From Barnesiella sp. (lineage in GTDB: Bacteria > Bacteroidota > Bacteroidia > Bacteroidales > Muribaculaceae): a stretch of 10,234 nt of DNA. Within the stretch, counting starts at the first letter, position 1; every line of letters begins with the position of its first letter. The notes under the pieces are model-generated. The model saw nothing but the letters and a program-made list of their open reading frames with translations. It searched no databases and had not been told where the DNA came from. This document shows positions 1-5,879 of the stretch, one piece after another. Made by a program: the position numbers and the translations under genes. The stretch is from positions 21,392-31,625 of the forward strand of contig JAAVEX010000047.1 of NCBI GenBank assembly GCA_014801065.1, written 5' to 3'.

Positions 1-1935
1 ATCAGGGATAACTATGGTGATGACGTGGCTACACTTGTTGATGGACTTTGTAAAGTGCAGGAGCTATACCAGCGTCATGGGGCGGTGGCATCCGAAAACT
101 TCCGGAATTTGATGCTCACACTCGCCCGCGATATCCGGGTGGTGATCATCATGATCATTGACCGCCTGGTCGTTATGCGTGCCATAAATCATCATCCCGA
201 TGAAGAGATGGTGCGTCAAACGGCAATGGAAGCAAGCTATCTATATGCTCCATTGGCCCATCGTCTCGGTCTGTATAAGGTTAAAGGTGAACTCGAAGAC
301 ATGTCGCTAAAATACACAAACCGCGATATGTACACGCGCATCGCCAAAAAGCTCAATGCCACAAAGCAGACACGCGATGCCTATATAAAGTCATTTATCG
401 AGCCCGTCAGAAAGGCGCTCGAACAGCAGGGGCTTAAATTCGAAATCAAGGGACGCACCAAATCAATTTATTCCATTTGGAATAAAATGATGAAGCAACA
501 TAATGATGTTGAGCAGATCTATGATCTGTTTGCCATCAGAATCATACTCGATGTGGAGCCTAAGCGCGAGCGCGCTGAGTGTTGGATGGCATATTCTGTG
601 GTCACCGATATGTATCAGCCCAATCCGTCGCGTCTGAAAGATTGGCTCAGTGTCCCGAAATCAAATGGCTATGAATCGTTGCATATCACCGTGCTCGGAC
701 CGCAGGGCAAGTGGGTGGAAGTGCAGATTCGCTCGCGCCGCATGGATGAAATTGCAGAAAAAGGTGTGGCTGCCCATTGGAAATACAAGGGGATCAAAAG
801 TGAAGCAAATCTTGATACATGGATGACACATGTGAGAGAGATTCTCGAGGACGCTCATTCCACGCCCACTGCTCTCATGCAGAATCTTAACATGGATCTC
901 TACAGCAAGGAGGTTTTTGTTTTCACCCCCAAAGGCGATCTCTACAAGCTCCCTCTCGGAGCCACTATACTTGACTTTGCCTTCATGATCCATTCCAATC
1001 TCGGATGTAGCTGTGTGGGTGGCCGTGTCGATGGTCGCACATGTAAACTCGGCTACAAGCTTCGTAGCGGTGACACCGTAGAGATTCTGACATCCTCCAC
1101 GCAGCAGCCTAAACTTGATTGGCTTTCGATGGTTGTTACGTCAAAGGCTCGCAATAAGATCCGTCAGGCGGTCAATGAGCTTAATAACCAGCGTGCGGAG
1201 CTCGCCAAGGAGCTGTTGCAGCGTCGTTTTAAAAATCGCAAGATCGATCCTGACGAATCCATTATGATGCGTCTGATAAAAAAGACCGGCCATAAGACAG
1301 TCACTGAGTTTTATAATGCAATCGCCGACGAGTTGCTTGACCCGGCCGATGTTATAGATCAGTATTTGAAGCTCTCCACTTCGGCCGACTCACCCGCCAC
1401 GCCGCAGAGATCCGCAGAAGAGTTCACGCTGCAAGCTTCGGGTGTCGACACTCCGGGAATGACCGGCGATAATGATGGCAGCGCTTCCGACGTGCTCGTC
1501 ATCGGGGAGGGCATAAAGGGCGTGAACTATAAATTGGCAAAATGTTGCAATCCCATTTATGGCGATGATGTGTTCGGCTTTATCTCCTCGGAAGGTGCCA
1601 TTAAAATACATCGGAAGAACTGCCCCAACGCGCCGCATATATTCGAACGATATCCTTATAGGATCATTAAGACGAGGTGGTCCGGTCGATCCGGAAATCA
1701 TTTTATTGCCACACTGAGTGTGGTTGGCACGGATGATATCGGTATCGTTACAAACATATCGTCGATTATAAATCGAGACCGATCGTCATCACTGCGCTCC
1801 ATCTCCATCGATTCGCAGGGCGGCTTGTTTCATGGCTATCTCACAGTTTGTGTAGAATCAACCTCTGTGCTTGATCGATTGATTAAAAAAATATCCACGG
1901 TTAAAGGTGTAAAAAATGTTCAACGCAATAATTAG
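1..1935 (+). CDS. RelA/SpoT-family (p)ppGpp synthetase/hydrolase, 5' partial
   Basis: Makes and possibly degrades the stringent-response alarmone (p)ppGpp from GTP/GDP and ATP; cytosolic. The frame is open to the left edge, so the gene is 5' truncated; the GTG at 25 is internal to the alignment (the preceding codons read IRDNYGDD, as in HD domains), not the start. Counting from that GTG: end of the HD hydrolase domain (~1-90), synthetase domain (~135-255, GRTKS at 143-147, RLKD at 203-206, VEVQIRS at 231-237), TGS domain (~295-355), helical region, a zinc-finger-like domain with Cys507-Cys508, and a C-terminal ACT domain (~559-636). RLKD fits the RxKD signature of bifunctional enzymes rather than the ExDD of synthetase-only RelA. 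The usual length of about 730-770 residues suggests some 100 residues, including the HDxxED motif, lie outside. The HD-domain Asn of the usual HNMR stretch is Val here (DRLVVMR). Its 3' end overlaps the next gene by 20 bp. Whether it should be called rel, spoT or relA is undecided. Confidence 0.95.
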   Translation: MRDNYGDDVATLVDGLCKVQELYQRHGAVASENFRNLMLTLARDIRVVIIMIIDRLVVMRAINHHPDEEMVRQTAMEASYLYAPLAHRLGLYKVKGELEDMSLKYTNRDMYTRIAKKLNATKQTRDAYIKSFIEPVRKALEQQGLKFEIKGRTKSIYSIWNKMMKQHNDVEQIYDLFAIRIILDVEPKRERAECWMAYSVVTDMYQPNPSRLKDWLSVPKSNGYESLHITVLGPQGKWVEVQIRSRRMDEIAEKGVAAHWKYKGIKSEANLDTWMTHVREILEDAHSTPTALMQNLNMDLYSKEVFVFTPKGDLYKLPLGATILDFAFMIHSNLGCSCVGGRVDGRTCKLGYKLRSGDTVEILTSSTQQPKLDWLSMVVTSKARNKIRQAVNELNNQRAELAKELLQRRFKNRKIDPDESIMMRLIKKTGHKTVTEFYNAIADELLDPADVIDQYLKLSTSADSPATPQRSAEEFTLQASGVDTPGMTGDNDGSASDVLVIGEGIKGVNYKLAKCCNPIYGDDVFGFISSEGAIKIHRKNCPNAPHIFERYPYRIIKTRWSGRSGNHFIATLSVVGTDDIGIVTNISSIINRDRSSSLRSISIDSQGGLFHGYLTVCVESTSVLDRLIKKISTVKGVKNVQRNN

Positions 1936-2758
1936 ATCCGCTGTTTTAATAAGTGTGCTCTCGCTTTTTGGGGGATGTGGTAATTCAACAGGCGATACAG
2001 ACAGTGAAAGAGCAGACTCACTTTTATTGCAGGCAAAACAGTTTTTCTCGGTCGGAAACGACAGCATGTCGCTTGTGATGCTCGATTCATTGGACCACTC
2101 TGCGGCAAAAGCGATCAATCAGAGGAAGGAAGCCCGATTATTGAGACCACAGGTTGTGGAGCGTATGGCCATGACTCGATTGTCGGAGGCCGACAGTATG
2201 ATGGTGGTCAATCAAATTAAGGGCGAACATCTTCGAAATGAACTTGAATTTGTTTCAGGAACCGGTGTTGAAGGCTACTATGTCGGACGCGGAACGCGCA
2301 GTGTTGATGTACGGTCTGTGGCAGGTCTTCATAGCCGAGTTTCGCCTGATTATCATTTTTATTTGATCGCATCCTCGCCGCAACCGATTGGATCGGTGTC
2401 AGTAGAGCTAATAAGCGGCAACGAGAGCGTAAGAAGCGTTCCGGTTGGATTTGATGGCGAACGCAACACTCGCAATTCTGCTTGCGAAACAATCACTTTC
2501 ACCGAAGCTGAATCTCATCCCATAGGTGAATTTGTGGCTCGTCATGCCAATGACCCCATAAAAATTATATTTATAGGAGAGTCCGGACGGAATGCGTCCA
2601 TGGATCTGAACGATATTCAGAAAAAGGCGATCCTATCGACATTTGGATTGATAGACGCTGTTAACGCCGATAGATATTATCGTCTTGAAAAAGATCGGCT
2701 CACACGCCAGGTGGAAATTGCGCGCAAACAGTTGGCCAATGTAGCCGCCAAAGAATAA
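1916..2758 (+). CDS. conserved Bacteroidales-type lipoprotein, function unknown
   Basis: Predicted envelope lipoprotein of 280 residues. A signal peptide (residues 1-20) ends in LFGGC, a relaxed lipobox with Cys21 as the lipidated residue. Residues ~30-100 form a helical, TPR-like stretch with a recurring Asp-Ser-Leu pattern (ADSLLLQA, MLDSLD, EADSMM), common in Bacteroidales lipoproteins. The middle (~110-225) looks beta-rich, with GYYVGRGTR, LHSRVSPDYHFYLIAS and a PIGSVSVELIS segment, recalling a lipoprotein family of this order that I know only as hypothetical. The C-terminus (~253-278, RYYRLEKDRLTRQVEIARKQL) is amphipathic and probably coiled coil. The ATG at 1916 lies inside the 3' end of the RelA/SpoT gene, giving a 20-bp overlap in another frame, so co-transcription and perhaps translational coupling are likely. 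A direct role in the stringent response is not shown. Confidence 0.88.
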   Translation: MFNAIIRSAVLISVLSLFGGCGNSTGDTDSERADSLLLQAKQFFSVGNDSMSLVMLDSLDHSAAKAINQRKEARLLRPQVVERMAMTRLSEADSMMVVNQIKGEHLRNELEFVSGTGVEGYYVGRGTRSVDVRSVAGLHSRVSPDYHFYLIASSPQPIGSVSVELISGNESVRSVPVGFDGERNTRNSACETITFTEAESHPIGEFVARHANDPIKIIFIGESGRNASMDLNDIQKKAILSTFGLIDAVNADRYYRLEKDRLTRQVEIARKQLANVAAKE

Positions 2759-2771
2759 CTGCCCTTAAATA

Positions 2772-2789
2772 CTGTTTAAATTTAAACAG
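2772..2789. repeat. perfect 18-bp palindrome after the lipoprotein stop
   Basis: CTGTTTAAATTTAAACAG equals its own reverse complement and lies 13 bp after the TAA of the lipoprotein gene. Together with eight flanking bases on its left (from 2764) it matches 4497-4520 at 22 of 24 positions, and a related near-palindrome lies at 4683-4696. It has no loop and no T-tract, so it is not a classical intrinsic terminator. A protein-binding site or a dispersed 3'-end element is possible. Confidence 0.8.
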
Positions 2790-2827
2790 CTTCTTAGATA
2801 TTAGAATCGTTACACCGGCATCTGACC

Positions 2828-3163
2828 ATGTTGTCGTCAACTTTGCTTGGCATACTTGCTGTTTTTGGTGGAGCAGCGTCAGAGCGGTTGACGATTCGCT
2901 GGCTGACAGGACTTGGTGCGTTATCGTTATTTCTGTCTCTTCTGAGCGGAATTTATTGCATCTGGCAATATTATCGAATTCACGATAGATCAGTGAAGTT
3001 ACAGGCGAGGCGCTATCTGGAGGAAGGAGCGATTGGGGTTGAATTAGTACGGTTCCAAAAGCTCTACGAAGCATCTGCCAGATTTTGCCCGGCCATTTTT
3101 TGCGTCGGGGTTCTGTTTTTACTGGCAGGAGTAATTTTGCGGTTATCACTTTTTCAGTCATAA
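2828..3163 (+). CDS. small integral membrane protein, unknown function
   Basis: A 111-residue protein without a recognised family. It has a short hydrophobic N-terminus (~3-18), a clear membrane segment at ~25-48 (ending in IYCIWQYY), a charged central stretch (~50-85, with DRSVKLQARRYLEE) and a second clear membrane segment at ~86-107. With two sure helices and a possible third, it is an inner-membrane protein whose charged middle faces one side. The ATG at 2828 has no obvious Shine-Dalgarno sequence, which is normal in Bacteroidetes. The frame is open back to a TAG at 2795-2797 without an earlier ATG, so either this start is right or the N-terminus has been lost. It follows the lipoprotein by 69 bp across the palindrome and may have its own promoter. 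The coding call rests on length and hydrophobic pattern alone. A 153-codon frame opposite (2700-3161) is less convincing. Confidence 0.65.
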   Translation: MLSSTLLGILAVFGGAASERLTIRWLTGLGALSLFLSLLSGIYCIWQYYRIHDRSVKLQARRYLEEGAIGVELVRFQKLYEASARFCPAIFCVGVLFLLAGVILRLSLFQS

Positions 3164-3199
3164 ATTTTGCTGATTAGAAAAATGGTTGTAATTTTGCGG
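3131..3199 (+). repeat. 12-bp direct repeat GTAATTTTGCGG
   Basis: GTAATTTTGCGG occurs exactly at 3131-3142 and 3188-3199, start to start 57 bp apart. The right copy contains the predicted -7 element of the small-RNA promoter. The left copy lies in the last codons of the membrane-protein gene and might be a second, weaker promoter element. Two copies may also be chance in AT-rich DNA. Confidence 0.6.
3166..3196 (+). promoter_or_regulatory. Bacteroidetes-type promoter TTTG-N19-TAATTTTG
   Basis: TTTG at 3166-3169 and TAATTTTG at 3189-3196 are separated by 19 bp, an exact fit to the Bacteroidetes primary sigma consensus (-33 TTTG, -7 TAnnTTTG, usual spacing 19-21). It starts just after the stop of the membrane-protein gene and points rightward. 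Transcription would start near 3200-3203, ahead of a mini-ORF and a terminator. Base match is seen; activity is inferred. Confidence 0.7.
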
Positions 3200-3200
3200 C

Positions 3201-3248
3201 ATGGGAGATAAAACCATTGAAAGCGTCCTGCGACGACGCAGACCCTGA
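3201..3248 (+). CDS. 15-aa Arg-rich mini-ORF MGDKTIESVLRRRRP
   Basis: ATG at 3201 to TGA at 3246-3248 encodes MGDKTIESVLRRRRP. Four consecutive Arg codons (CGA CGA CGC AGA) and a Pro codon precede the stop, and the stop overlaps the first bases of the terminator stem (3247). The ATG lies only 5 nt after the -7 box, so the message would be nearly leaderless. Arg runs ending at a terminator recall leader-peptide attenuators, but no biosynthetic or transport gene follows on this strand. It is too short to judge coding by statistics; it could be chance. Confidence 0.3.
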   Translation: MGDKTIESVLRRRRP

Positions 3249-3275
3249 GACCGTTTTTTACGGTCTCTTGTATTT
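3247..3275 (+). terminator. intrinsic terminator, GAGACCGT/ACGGTCTC stem
   Basis: GAGACCGT (3247-3254) pairs perfectly with ACGGTCTC (3260-3267) around a five-T loop, followed by TTGTATTTT. The T-rich tail lies on the + strand, so it terminates rightward transcription from the promoter at 3166-3196 and any read-through from the Rel operon. The TAA stop of the opposing MuF gene lies in the loop/stem (3258-3260). On the - strand there is no T-tract after the stem. Confidence 0.8.
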
Positions 3276-4391
3276 TAATAGGGTCCCATCTATAAGCCAG
3301 AAAATGAAGTCATGTTGATAAACTCCATTTTTCCATAAATTTTTGTTAACCTCAAGGATCTCTGCCTCATCTACTTCTGCTCTATGATTTGTAAGGCATG
3401 CGCATGAGAATTGCTCACGTGATGCATGGTTTGCATTTCGCCCCCAATTATGCATCGCTTTCGGCGATTTTACATCAATATAACCATAGCTTTCGGTGGT
3501 CAAATCAGGGTTACATCTGGAATCGGATGGCAAATTCTTATAATACGAAGCTCGGAACGGCGAATCGGATCGGATTACCGGATTAATCCAACAATTACCC
3601 TCTGAATCAGCATATGCTTTTGCAACATCCAGAACAAACGAGTTATCACTTCCGGCAGTACAGTGAAGCAGATGCTGATAGACTTTTCCCTTTTTACCTT
3701 CATACTCGACTGTAAATTGTTCATCAAAGGGTAATTCCAAAATCGCATCTTTATCTTCGGGGGGAATCTTATTGCCTTTCTTGGTTTCACTGTTCACAAA
3801 TCCACATTTGCGCAACCAACGGCAAGCACTGCAGGCCTCGTTTTGAGGAATATCGGACTTTGCGAGCTCAGACTTACCTTTAGCCACCGGGCACGAGCGG
3901 CAGGCCGAGATGGTGTAGGGATTATAATCGGGGACGGTTTTCTGTTGCGCGCCCGGATTGAAGCGGAACATGCCGCGGGTGTCGCGCTGGAGCGCCTGTT
4001 CGCCGCGTCGGCGCGCGTCGGCGGCATCGGTGACGGGATATTTCGACTTGCGCACCTGGACCACCGAGCAGCGGCAGTTCCAGCCATTAGGGGGCAGGAA
4101 CTCCTCCCAGAACGGGTCAGAGAACGGCAGAGTCACCCCATCGAGCGCCCGGTGCTCCTCCCGGACGCGATTATCGCCGGCCGTTCGATACTGCAGATTA
4201 TAGTCATCGCCATCGGCCGCGAACTCCTCCCATCGCGCCGCCATCTGCGCCGACGCATGGACGAAATTATATTCAGCGCGGAGGTAATGGCGATTGTAGC
4301 GATCGTGGATAGAAGACACCTCCTTATAAAACTGTTCGAACGGCTTTATATTACCGTCAGAACCGACCAGAGCCGGGAACGCCTCATTCAA
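3258..4391 (-). CDS. orphan phage MuF head-morphogenesis protein with toxin-like C-terminus, probably N-terminally truncated
   Basis: Resembles the phage Mu gpF / SPP1 gp7 minor head proteins. Residues ~22-112 carry the MuF-type core: YLRAEYNFVHASAQMAARW (37-54-like stretch), YRTAGDNRVREEH (68-80) and WNCRC (104-108). A cysteine cluster follows (CRSC 164-167, CSAC 187-190, Cys196), plausibly a zinc knuckle. The last ~130 residues, with YIDVKSP (304-310), a His/Arg-rich helix (~314-332) and terminal FWLIDGTLLKYKRP, recall BECR-type nuclease toxin domains found on MuF proteins of temperate phages; this part is inference. Family members usually have more sequence before residue 1. The start is a TTG at 4391, the frame stays open to a TGA at 4440-4442, and the next in-frame ATG is residue 50. 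No portal, terminase, capsid or immunity gene is nearby. GC content falls from ~75% (3961-4020) to ~28% (3301-3360) within the gene. It could be an expressed effector or a prophage remnant. Confidence 0.75.
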   Translation of the reverse strand: MNEAFPALVGSDGNIKPFEQFYKEVSSIHDRYNRHYLRAEYNFVHASAQMAARWEEFAADGDDYNLQYRTAGDNRVREEHRALDGVTLPFSDPFWEEFLPPNGWNCRCSVVQVRKSKYPVTDAADARRRGEQALQRDTRGMFRFNPGAQQKTVPDYNPYTISACRSCPVAKGKSELAKSDIPQNEACSACRWLRKCGFVNSETKKGNKIPPEDKDAILELPFDEQFTVEYEGKKGKVYQHLLHCTAGSDNSFVLDVAKAYADSEGNCWINPVIRSDSPFRASYYKNLPSDSRCNPDLTTESYGYIDVKSPKAMHNWGRNANHASREQFSCACLTNHRAEVDEAEILEVNKNLWKNGVYQHDFIFWLIDGTLLKYKRP

Positions 4392-4398
4392 TAATTTA

Positions 4399-4441
4399 GA
4401 CCCCGTTCCCTTATATCTATTAATACCGGGGGAACGGGGTC
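4399..4441. repeat. perfect 12-bp inverted repeat at the MuF 5' end
   Basis: GACCCCGTTCCC (4399-4410) is the exact reverse complement of GGGAACGGGGTC (4430-4441), with a 19-nt AT-rich spacer. A further GGGGTC occurs at 4493-4498. On neither strand is it followed by a strong T-run (CAAAATAT to the right, TAAATTATT to the left), so it is a weak terminator candidate. It sits 8 bp from the TTG start of the MuF gene, and the MuF frame reads through it without a stop. It may be a regulatory hairpin, an operator, or a scar of the event that brought the fragment in. Confidence 0.75.
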
Positions 4442-4496
4442 AAAATATCAGCAGTTCAGACCTAAACCATGGCGTTATATTTCTTGTGGGTGGGGT

Positions 4497-4520
4497 CTTA
4501 AAAACTGTTTAAATTTATAC
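4497..4520. repeat. second copy of the AT-rich palindromic element
   Basis: CTTAAAAACTGTTTAAATTT followed by ATAC matches 2764-2787 at 22 of 24 positions. The palindrome is imperfect here because the right half reads TATACG instead of TAAACAG. On the - strand it lies 8 nt after the stop of the 22-codon frame at 4529-4597. Confidence 0.7.
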
Positions 4521-4528
4521 GAAATCAT

Positions 4529-4597
4529 TTATATGTTCTGATTTTGAAGATATTTCAGGCGATTTTTACCAAGTTTTCTCGGCCTTGATGCTCGCAT
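4529..4597 (-). CDS. very short basic ORF or gene remnant, doubtful
   Basis: A 22-codon frame beginning MRASRPRKLGKNRLKYLQ and ending in TAA. The same frame extends upstream five more codons (VEEDA) to a TAA at 4613-4615. It is strongly basic. The only support beyond the frame itself is that the palindromic element follows its stop at a distance like that seen after the lipoprotein and TolC genes, so it might be the 3' end of a decayed gene. Chance is quite possible. Confidence 0.15.
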   Translation of the reverse strand: MRASRPRKLGKNRLKYLQNQNI

Positions 4598-4682
4598 CGC
4601 ATCCTCTTCAACTTACATGATTCGTCCTGTAATATCCTATAAATCATTCGCTTATAAATCCCATTCTTTAATATTTAATTTG

Positions 4683-4696
4683 GTTTAAATTCAAAC
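4683..4696. repeat. near-palindrome after the TolC-type gene stop
   Basis: GTTTAAATTCAAAC is a palindrome except for one base pair and resembles the core GTTTAAATTTAAAC at 2774-2787. It begins 10 nt downstream of the stop of the outer-membrane channel gene, read on the - strand. It is the only structured element I see at the 3' end of the efflux operon; no GC-rich hairpin with a T-tract is present. Confidence 0.55.
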
Positions 4697-4706
4697 ACTC
4701 TCTTAA

Positions 4707-5879
4707 TCAGTAGCGTAAGAGACGATTCATGATCTGTTCGCGTTGACATTGCAGGTCGATTAGATTTTCTGCAGCTTCCAGAAAGTAATTCATCTCTGTA
4801 AGATATTGTATCAACGTTATATGACGGGCAGAAAGGGCGATACCGAGCAGGCGTGGATTGTCGTTGGTTGTAAGAGCTTCTATAAATGATGCTATGTCGC
4901 CATCCAGCCGACTCACCATACGGCAGTCGGTTTTTATACCGGATTCTATCTCAGTCTGTTTGGCTGACAATTCGCTTTTAATCAGTTCTTTCTGCGCTAT
5001 AATCACTTCCTTTTTATGTCGATTGGAGAAGAATGGGAGTGTCATTCCCAGTTTAATGCCATTGAAGTGTTCGCCAAGCTCATACTCATGCATATAACCG
5101 ACATTGAATCCCGGGAGATTTGATTTTTGGTTCACATCAAGAGCCTCATCAGCTGCCTTGTCCTGTGCCATTGCGAGATGCATATAAGGAGAAGAGTCGG
5201 CTGCTCGTGATAGGTAGACAGAAGTGGGAAGTAATGATTCGGTTGGATATTCTCCGTTGCCATCTATATCCGGGATCTTCTTACCTCCCGATAGTGTCAA
5301 CAGTTTCGTCATCGCATCTTCGTAGGCCAAATTGGCATCGGTCAGCCGTGATGCGATGCGAATACGTTCGATCTTGAGCTTGTTGACATCAAGCATTGAC
5401 ACCTCTCCCTTTGAAGCGCCCTTTTCGTAAATTTTTTGGAGCGAGTCAATTATGTTCAGCTGGTGGGTCTGCAACATGACCTTTTTTCGGGCGAAGAATG
5501 CGTCAGTTACTCCACAACGAGCTTCATAGATCACCTCGCTGCGTTTCACCTCATATTCTTTCTCAAAAACAGTTCGGTTTGCAGCATTGGCTCTCTTGCG
5601 GGCTGCATACAATCCGGGCCAGTCAAAAGACTGCGATGCATCGATGCCCCATTTAGTGCCGATCCCATTCTGACCCCACTGGTGGGTGAACTCAATTTCC
5701 GGATCAGCGAGGTTATTTTCCGGTTCAAGAGAGGACGATTCAAGCGAATTGCGTGATCTAACCACAGCAAGTTCCGGATTTCCGCCTATTATCTGATTTA
5801 TTATATGGTCGAAATTATTTTGAGCTGCTATGCTCATTGAGCCGGCAGTGAGGATAAATATACTGATCAATGATTTCAT
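4707..5879 (-). CDS. TolC-family outer membrane channel of a metal RND efflux system
   Basis: Outer-membrane factor of the tripartite pump, forming the exit duct across periplasm and outer membrane. The 390-residue protein has a signal peptide with likely cleavage after SIAA (residues 16-19), followed by Gln-Asn-Asn. The body is largely alpha-helical with two OEP-type halves, as in CusC/CzcC: long helices around ~85-200 (KRANAANRTVFEKEYEVKRS, then VNKLKIERIRIASRLTDANL) and ~290-390, with beta strands near EIEFTHQWGQNG (62-73) and FNVGYMHEYELG (~260-270). At 390 residues it is somewhat shorter than typical CusC-like proteins (about 420-460), with no sign of a frameshift. Its ATG overlaps the stop of the RND pump gene in an ATGA arrangement, indicating translational coupling; it is the last gene of the operon. 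Confident as a TolC-type protein; the metal-efflux role comes from its neighbours. Confidence 0.92.
   Translation of the reverse strand: MKSLISIFILTAGSMSIAAQNNFDHIINQIIGGNPELAVVRSRNSLESSSLEPENNLADPEIEFTHQWGQNGIGTKWGIDASQSFDWPGLYAARKRANAANRTVFEKEYEVKRSEVIYEARCGVTDAFFARKKVMLQTHQLNIIDSLQKIYEKGASKGEVSMLDVNKLKIERIRIASRLTDANLAYEDAMTKLLTLSGGKKIPDIDGNGEYPTESLLPTSVYLSRAADSSPYMHLAMAQDKAADEALDVNQKSNLPGFNVGYMHEYELGEHFNGIKLGMTLPFFSNRHKKEVIIAQKELIKSELSAKQTEIESGIKTDCRMVSRLDGDIASFIEALTTNDNPRLLGIALSARHITLIQYLTEMNYFLEAAENLIDLQCQREQIMNRLLRY

Larger units (their letters stand above)
3201..3275 (+). ncRNA. candidate small RNA or leader transcript
   Basis: This stretch of about 75 nt is bounded by a consensus promoter upstream and an intrinsic terminator at its end, with no gene of the same strand behind it. 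It can form a 5-bp hairpin (GCGTC 3223-3227 with GACGC 3235-3239, 7-nt loop), followed by the terminator hairpin. It also contains a 16-codon frame (see the mini-ORF entry), so it may be a leader peptide mRNA, an orphaned attenuator or a regulatory RNA. Its 3' end overlaps the 3' end of the opposing MuF gene by about 18 nt, so the two transcripts would be complementary there. I do not recognise a known RNA family. Confidence 0.45.
4392..4706. other. 315-bp interval without a convincing gene
   Basis: Lies between the MuF gene and the end of the efflux operon. It holds the GACCCC inverted repeat (4399-4441), an AT-rich imperfect palindrome (4505-4520), a 22-codon frame on the - strand (4529-4597), two imperfect direct copies of TATAAATC-(CC)ATTC (4638-4649 and 4653-4666), and the near-palindrome at 4683-4696. 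I see no good promoter match for the MuF gene. A TA-N-TTTG-like sequence just before the inverted repeat on the - strand has a spacer one base too short. No tRNA or known RNA is seen. Confidence 0.6.

Noticed and set aside
2700..3161. 153-codon frame on the - strand across the end of the lipoprotein and the small membrane protein gene
   Set aside because: It runs opposite to two better frames, covers the palindromic intergenic gap, has no signal, domain or membrane pattern, and its composition is irregular. The + strand protein has clear membrane helices.
2828..3163. The small membrane protein as immunity partner of the MuF toxin-like gene
   Set aside because: It is on the opposite strand, converges on the MuF gene with a terminator between them, and is a membrane protein, whereas a nuclease toxin would need a cytosolic inhibitor.
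3843..4394. 183-codon frame on the + strand opposite the MuF domain
   Set aside because: It is a shadow arising from the GC-rich part of the MuF gene. Its Arg/Ala/Ile-rich low-complexity protein lacks any family features, while the - strand frame matches MuF motifs.
4399..4441. The inverted repeat as a riboswitch or intrinsic terminator
   Set aside because: No known aptamer motif, a single stem with a 19-nt AT-rich loop, and no T-tract following on either strand.
4399..4503. GACCCC/GGGGTC repeats as the ends of an insertion sequence or MITE
   Set aside because: No transposase, no flanking target duplication and no second full copy are visible; the third GGGGTC is only six bases. Kept only as an inverted repeat.
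4638..4666. Two imperfect copies of TATAAATC..ATTC as a tandem repeat element or iterons
   Set aside because: Only two short, unequal AT-rich copies, easily due to chance; no replication gene nearby.
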